Of a DNA stretch of 64,000 bases, positions 55,711 through 64,000 are shown piece by piece. The DNA comes from Hesseltinella vesiculosa (taxonomy: Eukaryota; Mucoromycota; Mucoromycetes; Mucorales; Cunninghamellaceae). Position numbers and translations under genes: made by a program. The notes under the pieces are model-generated. The model had not been told where the DNA came from. It saw only the letters and a program-made list of their open reading frames with translations, and did not search any database. The stretch covers positions 1,116,001 to 1,180,000 of the forward strand of contig MCGT01000003.1 in assembly GCA_002104935.1 (NCBI GenBank), in the 5' to 3' direction. Every line of letters begins with the position of its first letter. The first letter of the stretch is position 1.

Positions 55711-58700
55711 ATGCTCTTCCTTTTTGCTGCTGTTTTTTTGCCAGTACTGTTCTTCCGCCAGTACTGGCGCATTGTGCTCGAGCTTGAGCGTTTGGCTCGC
55801 TCGACCACCCCATTGATCACCCCACCACCCGTTCCCGCTCTCCTCGATGCCGCACCTGCATCCTCACCTTCCCCACTGGCCACCGTGGGTGAAGTTTCCG
55901 AGAACTTTGCCAGTGACTTTGCGCTTGGCCTTTGCGCCATGGCTGCCGTCCTGGCATGTTATGTTCTGCTTTGGGGTGTTGTTCGTTTGGATCTTTTTGG
56001 CCAGATCCATAAAGGTGCTGTGCGTATTGCCCGCCACATCCGCAACGTTGCTGTGCGTTTTGCTCGTTGCGTGCTTGCCATTACCCCTGATGCAGTGCAC
56101 CTGGCTCATCAGTTGGTTTTGGCCGCTGACCTTTTGGTCAGCAAGCTCTATGATGTGGTGTTGGTCTGTTTGTCGGCCGTGCTATGGTCAGCCTTGCTCC
56201 TGCTTGGGTCAACCTTGATCCTGCTTGTGTCGGCCATAGCCTCCACCTTGATTGCTGCATGTTCCCTGTCCTTGATCATGTATGCAATCTACTTGTTCGC
56301 CACGGGCACGGTAAGTTTAATACTAAAGTAGTGGTCTATTCAGTCGAGTCTAATCATCGTCTTCTTTACTTTAATTAGCGAACCCGCCGACACCAATACG
56401 CACCTTTGGACTTTGTAAGTCTTACCAAAAACATCTTTGCCTAGAAATCATAGTACTCATATCCATTTTACTTTTTCTTATCTTTTCATTGTACAAAGGG
56501 GGTTGAGTACCAGAACGTGGACTTGGTAAGTTTGATCAAATACTCTGGAATCGTTTATTCACAGTCATTTTTTTTAACTGTGCATAGGGCACACGTTCTG
56601 CAAAGAATGAGTTTGTCATCCGCTGTATCAACAATGTAAGTCTTTGGCTATTTGTTATGGCTCTTGGCAAGAGAACACACAACTCACCCCTTTTCCTTTT
56701 TGTTGCAAATAGGCGAAGCTCATTCACCACTCCAAAGTCCTGACCACGACAAACGAGGATACCTTTGGCTTGGTAAGTTGATCAAAGACTTTGTTTTCAC
56801 CGGTGCAGCAGTACTAATCTTGTTGTACTTCATGTAGGGAACCAACCTCCTCGTCGACAACAAAGTCCCCAACACCGCAAGCGAGGATACCTTTGGCTTG
56901 GTAAGTTGATCAAAGACTTTATTTTCCTCGGTACAATGCTCATCTTATCGTATTTCATGTAGGGAACCAACCTCCTCGTCGTCAACAAAGCCCCCATCGC
57001 CAAAAACGAGGACTCGATTGGCTTGGTGAGTTAATCAAATGACTTGTTTGTATCGGTGCAAAACTAATTTTTTTGTATTCCATTTAGGAATCCAACCTCC
57101 TCGTCGTCAAGAAAGCTTCCACTCGCGGTGTTCCAGCCTCAGACTCTGCTGAGGCTGTGATTTCAAGCCCTGTTCCTTCAGCTGATGCGGCCACTGTTGC
57201 TCCTGCCGCATCAGCTGTGGCTGTGATTTCAAGCTCTGCCCCTTCAGTTGATGCGGCCACTGTTGCTCCTGCCGCATCAGCTGATGTACCTGTCGTGGTC
57301 TTTTGCCCTCGTAAGTCGAGTGAAACCAAATCTTGTAAAACATGAATGCAAACACGAAGCTTATTCTCTTTTTTTTTTTTTTTTCACAAAGCCTCCCGAC
57401 CCCGCTCAAAGTTGGTTGCTTGGCCAAACAAGCACTATGGCCACCGCCACCAGCCATACGTGCTTGAGCGTAAGTTGCAAATAGTGGAGCCAACCAAAGA
57501 CGCATTACTCATATACGATCTATTTTTTTCTTAGGCCAACTGCGCTTCATTTTTGTCAGCCAGCACCGCCGACACCGCCGACGACATGCCCGCCACATGG
57601 CCCTCGACCGCGCTTTTGGTAAGACAATGATGGAGTATTGAAATGGAGAGTGTTTATTGACATTTGCTCAATCCAATCTAGGTCTTTTGCCTGTTCGTCG
57701 CGTTGGTGTCCCTGTTCCTTGGTGCTGGGCTACTGAAGCCGATGCGGGTGTCCCTGTTCCGGTGCCAGTGGCCTCTCCCGAGCCAATGCTCGTGGATCAA
57801 GCCGCCATTGTTCCTGCGGCTTCTCCCGAGCCAATGCTCGTGGATGAACCTGCCCTGGCACCTGCTGCTGTGGTGCAAGCCCGCAGTGTCGTGGTTCCTG
57901 TCGAGCCAATGCTCGTAGACGACACTGCACCCACAGCAGCCCCCGTCAAGCGAGCCGCAGGCACTGGTGACGTGCCTGCTGGTCCTGCCCAGTGCCTGCC
58001 CACCTGCACTGTGGCAAGCGACAACGCACCTGCTCCCATTGTGCGTTCTCGCTTGGCGGACGTCGTTTCTCCAGCTGTTGCTGGTGGTGTGCGCCGCTCG
58101 TCGGCAGCTGAAGCTCTCGTTGCTCTTGCTGGTGGTGCCCGTGTGCGTTCTGTTGTTCGCCCCGCTGCCTCTGCTGCTCCTGCTCCCTCTGTGCGCGTGT
58201 CTGCTGCCCCCGGTGTCTCTGCTGCCCCGGTGTCTCTGCTGCTCCGGCTGCCGCTGTGCGTGTGTCTGCTGCTCCCGGTGTCTCTGCTGCTCCTGCTGCT
58301 GCTGTGCGTGTGTCTGCTGCTGTTTCTCCTCCTCCTCCTCCTGCTGGCGTGCGCTGCACGTCAGCAGCTGAAGCTCTCCTTGCTCTCGCTGGTGGTGGCC
58401 GTGTGTCTTCTTCTGCTCGCCCTGCTGGGCGTGGTGCTGTTGCACCTGGTGTGTCTGCTGCTTCTCCTGCTGTGGCGGCTGCTCTTCCTCGCCGCCCAGT
58501 GCGCACGTCCATTCCGCCTCCTGCACGCACAGCTATTCGTCCTGCTGTGCGTGCAAGTGCGCCACCCGTCGTGCGCACTGCTGCTCCTCCTCCTGCTGAC
58601 GTGCGCTGCACGTCAGCAGCCGAAGCTCTTCTTGGTCTTGCTGGTGGTGGCCGTGTGTCTTCTTCTGCTCGTCCTGCTGTTGCTCCCGCTGTGCCTGCCT

Positions 58701-58974
58701 TGGCAGCCGGTACAGCGGCTGCAGCAGCAAGAATTGTAGGGGTCCAACTGAACTCTGGGCCAGGAGATGACGAGGATGACCCCCCTCGTCGGCGTGTGGC
58801 AAGCGGCGATGTTCTCGTAAGAAAAGCAAAAGATAAAGATCTTGTTGGCCATGGCACTCACTGACTTTTTTTTTTACATCAAACTAGGCCAAGCGCGACA
58901 TCAAGCCGCTTCGCCACCGCATCAAACCGGTGTTTGTGCCGTCTGCTCCTGGCCTGCCGGCCGACTGGCCATAG
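55711..58974 (+). CDS. Unrecognised multi-span membrane protein with micro-exons and Ala/Pro-rich domain (one frameshift)
   Basis: Twelve exons: 55711-56310, 56379-56414, 56499-56525, 56588-56635, 56713-56772, 56838-56900, 56963-57025, 57088-57310, 57392-57469, 57535-57618, 57682-58816, 58888-58974. Exon 1 encodes about four hydrophobic segments (M-L-F-L-F-A-A-V-F-L-P-V-L-F-F; D-F-A-L-G-L-C-A-M-A-A-V-L; then V-V-L-V-C-L-S-A-V-L-W to Y-A-I-Y-L-F). Exons 2-7 are 27-63 bases, all phase 0; exons 6, 7 and the start of 8 repeat a (G-T/E-S)-N-L-L-V-V-x-K unit. Exons 9-10 are basic. Exon 11 is GC-rich, with S-P-E-P-M-L-V-D and A-E-A-L-L-A-L-A-G-G-G-R-V repeats. A 4-C run at 58225-58228, where the preceding repeat has 5 C, shifts the frame by one base; otherwise the frame reaches TAG at 58972. 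About 834 residues if not shifted. Function unknown. Confidence 0.6.
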
Positions 58975-61900
58975 TCTACCCTCCTTGGTGCCTCGCCCTT
59001 TGTCGCCTGTGTGTTTGGCGCCTGCTTCTTGTGGCACCTGTGCGCTTGGCGCCTGCTGTTTTGGCGCCTGGCAACTCTGACCACATCACTTAGGTCACCA
59101 CAAACGGTAAGATAATTATATAGCTTGAATGATTCATTTTACTCAATACGCTTTTTTTTAGGTGACCTACTAACAACCCTGCATTCGTCTCCTGCCCTGC
59201 CTACTGGTCTTGAGCCACCAACGGCTCCTAAACTGACTGACCAGCCTCAACAACTATGGCCTTCAACTGGCCTGCTATCGCCAACACTGAGGTTAGCCTC
59301 TCCTCTCCAAGTGCGTGATGGACACCTTCTGCTTGAAGCTTACCAAAGTGTTTCTGGACACTGCTGTGGTCGCGTTCCTATATTTTCCTGGCCGGTTTCC
59401 TTGTGCTCCTGCGGATGAAGGTACGGATGATAAAGTCAACAGCTCACTCTTTCCTTCATGACACTTAGCGGATGGAGTTACACAAAGGCATGAATGACAT
59501 CGGCCACGGGAACTATTGGACATGTTGGACACTTTTTTTTTTTTGGACTGCGTTAGGCACCTTCTGGAAAATGATCTCCTTTTAAGGTAAAAACATCTTG
59601 TATAGAAATTTTGACCAATGACTAATTGCTACCCTTTTTTTCTTTTACGCAAAAAAAAAAAACTCCCATATCATTATGTGCTGGTGGTGCCATCTTCCAA
59701 ACCCTCCTGTCCTGCTCAAACGAATCGGTAAGTCCGATGATTATCACTTTATTCAAGACAGGCCGCGGCTAACCATTCTTTTTTTTTTCACTTTTTCAAC
59801 GCTTCTGTGGCCGGCCTCCTTCGATTGCCTTGCTTGGGAGACCGGTCGACCAAAGGAATGTGCTGCCCTGTCCTCTTGTACCGTTTGGTTGTCATTCTTG
59901 TCCTCTTGATGGAATCTCCTGATGCTTGTTGGATCCAGTGTCGACTTGGTCTTTCATGGGAAAGCCAGAAGGAAAACGCAGCTTCGTACTTTTGACGACC
60001 TGACACAGGGCTGGGACTGAACCAGGAGGGTGTAGGTAAGTGGCTGCGTGGTAAAGGATTCACGATAGGGCTCGCCTAGGATATGGTTCATGCCGGATCG
60101 CATTTGGCGGGGAGGTTGCGACTTTTTTTTTTTTTGGCAGGTAGGCAGGGCAAAGACATCAACTCGATTATGCATTCGATCAATGACTCTCGCCAATTAT
60201 GGGTTTCAAACCTCCCGTCTTTGGTCAAAGTATTCCAGCTTCTGTATCTCATTGCTGGTGATCATGAAGTCAACGAGCTACATCAGCCAATGTCAATCAT
60301 CTCGTGTTTTGCTGGCAAGATTCCAAAAGCCACGCGACCATTGAATCTTAGCGTTCTGGGAAGCCAAAAGTAAGCAACTTTATTTATAGTTCCTGCATGA
60401 TCTGACCTGTTTACAAAAAATAGATGAATTCTGGCCTCTCGTGACATCCTTGGCTACTTCAATGAACTTCAAGACGAATGCAGGGTATTCAACCGCATTG
60501 CCAACTGGGGAACTCTAGACTTTTACCCCCCTCTGGCAACAAGACCGGAAACCCCGAATGGGTCAAGCATCATTATACTTTGGTCTCTCCATTCCATCTT
60601 CAGGCTATCGTTTGGGAGTGGGCTATCCATTGTTTAACCCACAAAAATATCCATACCGGTGGTGTCTTGGTGTCAAAGCAAAAAGCCCAAGTCGCACCTA
60701 TCACACAAGCACTGAAAGCCAACTGCGATAGGTAAGACGAGATCATTTGTCGAGGCACCCCAGGTTACTCATTTTTTTTTTCTGCAGTGCATCTTGAACC
60801 AACTCAATAACATCAAGACATCCAGAAATCAAACTCTCTCATGCAGTTGGTCTCCAGCCAAATAATGTCTGGACATTTCAAACAAGGTAATGCAAGAGCA
60901 ACGAACCCTGGTCTCTTTGCAATCAGTACTGAACACTGATTTATTATAGGATAGTTTGATCTTGCTCAACCAACACACGAGGTCCATAACGGAGATGGAA
61001 ATTTATACACTTGAATTCATCCTCGCAAAGTGGCAACTCCATCAAAAAAACCCACATGTTTGCCACAAGCAAACTCGTAAATGGTGACTTGTGTACCCAA
61101 CCACATCATCTCTCTGGCTTATGCTAATTCCAATGACAAGCACTAGTCACCGGGAACCAAATACACTTGAAATCAAAGCATCAATGCAGCAATGGCAAAG
61201 GTGTGTCAGCATCAAAATCAACGCGACCATGGTCTCATCTCTTCTTCTTTTTTAGACATCTTACTTGGCATGATCACATCATCCGCCTTTACAAATCCCA
61301 ATGGAGGACGGTTGACAGCAATTACTAGACGGCAGTTCTCGACAATGCAGACAATTGAACCCTTTGGGACAGACTCATTCAGCTCGGAAAAAAAAACGCA
61401 AGTTACTCCCAGATCAACATGGAACGTGGCAGCTTAATTTTCACGGGAAAGAAAACGAATCGATGCATTAAATCAGCAGCACCAAAGGCAAGTTTGCATC
61501 AAGAATGAGAAGTAGATTCCTCATTTATCCAAACCAAAACGAGTGGTGATCTAAATGTGACATTGGTTTTCGAAAAGGAAGAACATGTATTAAGACACAA
61601 CTGCCTATGATGGAGTACTCAGCAACTCAGCTGCAAAGCAGAAAAAAAAAAGTCAAATTTAACGGTGATATGTTTGGTGATGACAAGAAGACGATTTGGT
61701 GAATCTATTAAAATCAACTGACAAAGGTATGATGAAAAGTATATGAAATGACATGAAGAAAGACTGGCTGACCTTTTTTACCTTTCGAGGCCGTAGGCAC
61801 CTCGCCCAAGAATAATACTCGTTTGGTAACACTCCTCTGGCTTCCACGCCAAATTAGTGCCTGAAAACTGAGACCATGGTGACGAACGATATCAACAAAC

Positions 61901-62762
61901 GCAATGGCAAGGTGTGAGTGAAGGAGGCAAAGCGGGAAGCGGATGATTTACCCCCCCCTTTACTTTTTTTTTGTTTAGCCAGGGTTGCTGATATCCTACC
62001 CAACTTCAAATACCTGCTATTAAAAGGAAGGTTTCAAAATGATGAAGAAACTGCACTATAAAGCTACAAAGAAGCAATGGGCAACCGCATATCCTATTAC
62101 GTCAAAAGCCTGGTTTGAATCTTGCAGGTTTTTTTTTTTTCTTCGCAAATGAACCTTGGCCGTCAAATGAAACGGAAATAAAACCAAGCCATCCTGCCGA
62201 GATGGTATAAAAATGCAATGCGAGCTAGCAGGATTGGAGATGGCTAAATTTGTGAGTGAGGCACATTTCAATAATAAAAAAGAACAAACGCGTTCTGATG
62301 AGCTCACATCTAGATAACCAATGAAATTGGTTGACTGAGATTTCCTTTTTTTTTTGGCTGTCTTTTTGCATGAATTACGGTAAAAGCGTGGAGGAGAGCA
62401 GTTCACATCGTCGGCTACGCATTATTTTACGTTAATTTCAATGCAACACTTCCGGTCGGCGAGATGGTTGGGTTCTCCACAACCAATGTACAACCACAAC
62501 ATCATAAAAGCACTAATAAACATGTCATCTTTATTGAAAAAGTGCATCCTGAACAGCTGAGCAGCCAGGACATGTAGTTTGACGATCCTTTATGGAACAG
62601 GCGATGTTATGGCTGGGAAGTTTAGTCGGAAGCGGGAGGGTCCGATGGACCCAACTCAAATCGAATGACCCAGGTTCATTTGTAAACGGAAAGGCTGAAC
62701 GGCGTAGAGCGGAGCCGAGTTCCAGCCAGCAGTGAAAGACGTTACGCAATCTCAAGAAGAAG
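58975..62762. other. No secure gene; exon-like fragments
   Basis: About 3.8 kb with many GTAAG-type donors (near 59105, 59727, 60034, 60369, 60732) and AG acceptors around short open pieces, for example 59161-59428 (A-L-P-T-G-L-E-P-P-T-A-P and, in another frame, V-F-L-D-T-A-V-V-A-F-L-Y) and 60440-60720 (D-I-L-G-Y-F-N-E-L-Q-D-E-C). I could not join these into one frame. It may be a decayed relative of the gene before it, a low-coding transcript, or chance. Confidence 0.35.
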
Positions 62763-62972
62763 ATGATCTACTTCTCGTCGTCCGACGCGTTTGTTTTGAA
62801 ATTTGCCCTGGGTGACCTCAACATTAATACCATAGACATGACACGGTCAACACACACACAGAGCATCACCAAGAAGCTGGAAATGCCATGCTTTTGCCTC
62901 ACTCCTACGTCGGCGGTATATTTTCTCATGGGAGCATCACGTTTGAGCAGAGGATGCGCACGCCCAATTTGA
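62763..62972 (+). CDS. Small possible ORF, 69 aa
   Basis: ATG to TGA frame of 69 residues with an orderly composition (A-L-G-D-L-N-I-N-T-I-D-M-T-R-S-T-H-T-Q, then M-G-A-S-R-L-S-R-G-C-A-R-P-I). The opposite strand is open over the same length, so chance is a serious alternative. No family recognised. Confidence 0.25.
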   Translation: MIYFSSSDAFVLKFALGDLNINTIDMTRSTHTQSITKKLEMPCFCLTPTSAVYFLMGASRLSRGCARPI

Positions 62973-63654
62973 GACAAAGTTTAACTTTATTTTTGTGTTT
63001 GCCTCGGGTTGCTTCGCCATGTTAAAATAAAATCATGGGCGACAAAGAGAGTGGTTATCTATATTTGTTGATGCAGAATGACAAAATCACCGTCAACGGA
63101 AAAAGTGATCCGGTGTCTTTTTTTTTTCTTCCACTTGATCTGCGGCCATGATTTACAATCTTTTGCATGATATTAGATTAGTTGGTGACGAGATGCATGG
63201 ATTTGCATGGACAAGTGATAAAGGGGGGGATCGGCAGGTTTAGCAAATGGCTGTTGAAAGGTGAGTTGGATTTTGATGACACCTTGATTGTTTATTGCAG
63301 TGCTGCAACATGATAGGTCTACTCCTCGTGCCCAGTTTATAAATTTGTGCCCCGCGGCACTCCATTTCTTGTGCATCCATTGTCTGGCCATTAGCGTCCA
63401 TTTGGTTTTATTGGCTTTTTTTCTTTTTCTTTTTCTTTCTTCTTTTTGTTTGTTGTGTGTCTCAGGGGAACAGTAATCGTTTCAGCTCTATTTTTTATTG
63501 TGCCTACCCCCCCTTTTTTTTGTTTAGGCTGGGCAACAACAAAAAGAAAAATCGCACGGCTTTCTTTTTTCTCATCTGCTCGTCTAATTTTTGATCCATT
63601 TTTCTTCTGCTCTCCCTCTTGCCTTCTTTGTTATAAGTTTTACACAATCGTGTC
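62973..63654. other. Intergenic / leader of the right-edge gene
   Basis: The last 250 bases before 63655 are strongly C/T-rich, as in other leaders of this window. No supported gene. Confidence 0.45.
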
Positions 63655-64000
63655 ATGACAGCAACGGTAGATCTTGCTCAGCAATCATGGTTACCTACAC
63701 TCAGCAGCATCATTATCAACGATGATTCATTTTCAACAGACCTGTTGCGCCAGTTTGACAAGAAACAATTGCAACTTCGGGCTGAGATGGCCGGCGAGGT
63801 AGCACAAAGAGAACCCTGTCCACCATCAATATCTTTTTTTAGGCACACAGCATCCTCATCTTTATTGTTTGCATTCTTATAGACAATCTCACTCAGCGAT
63901 TCGAATGCATCAAGGCGACGAAGTTGCGGCAGTCATGAGCCTCACTCCTCGCGTGTCTCGAGCAATCACAACCACCTAGACGATGATCAGGATGACGACA
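63655..64000 (+). CDS. Unknown protein, N-terminal part (3' partial)
   Basis: Exon 1 (63655-63798, 48 codons) begins M-T-A-T-V-D-L-A-Q-Q-S-W-L-P-T-L; an 84-base intron (GTAGCA...ATAG) leads to exon 2 (63883 onward), which stays open to the window edge in phase 0 with a Ser/Arg/His-rich then Asp-rich stretch (N-H-N-H-L-D-D-D-Q-D-D-D). A long C/T-rich leader precedes the ATG. Too short to assign a family. Confidence 0.6.

Noticed and set aside
57946..58857. 303-codon minus frame opposite the Ala/Pro-rich exon
   Set aside because: GC-rich antisense shadow; the plus strand has the linked exons and splice sites.
1..64000. tRNA or rRNA genes
   Set aside because: No cloverleaf with internal A/B boxes or rRNA core sequence was noticed by eye; a dedicated scan could still find one.

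Overview
The window is nuclear DNA of a filamentous fungus, most likely an early-diverging Mucoromycota (Mucorales-like) genome. Evidence: almost every gene is cut by short GT-AG introns (about 45-100 nt) with long T runs before the acceptor; the proteins are typical fungal housekeeping proteins; and there are remnants of families expanded in Mucoromycota (a Tc1-like DDE transposase, and a degenerate protein with a SNEWK / Q-Q-KNLR tail). The organism call is an inference from content, not from a database match. Exon borders were set by hand from splice signals, reading-frame phase and family alignment from memory.

Layout, left half: 3' end of the spliceosomal cyclophilin CWC27 (+); ESCRT-I subunit VPS23/TSG101 (+); a GH31 glycosidase (-); an M3 oligopeptidase (+) sharing a 168-bp divergent promoter with it; a low-complexity protein (+); a poorly coding stretch; GARP subunit VPS53 (-, 14 exons); a repeat-bearing gap; the cyclase-associated protein CAP (-); the ER chaperone LHS1/GRP170 (-, ends HDEL); TFIIH subunit TFB4 (+); then a giant secreted repeat protein (-, 10 exons, about 2311 aa) built round about 4.3 kb of QPSTGG-type repeats.

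Right half: SEC62 (+); an unrecognised coiled-coil protein (-); two small unknown genes (+); an accessory region (36.8-43 kb) holding a short Tc1-like element with long terminal inverted repeats, a frameshifted pseudogene and a 1.5-kb near-perfect palindrome; a secreted single-pass kelch protein (-); the TRK potassium transporter (-); a mitochondrial PPR-type protein (-); the PP2A B55 subunit (+); two tandem copies of a dispersed repeat; an unusual membrane protein with tandemly duplicated micro-exons and a GC-rich Ala/Pro-rich exon (+, carrying a one-base frameshift); about 4.7 kb without a secure gene; and the start of an unknown gene at the right edge.

Functionally the recognised genes are unlinked housekeeping functions (endosomal sorting, GARP tethering, ER translocation and folding, transcription, actin, K+ uptake, phosphatase control); no operon-like or biosynthetic cluster is evident. 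The novel content is the giant repeat protein, the micro-exon gene, the palindrome and a six-copy dispersed repeat family.
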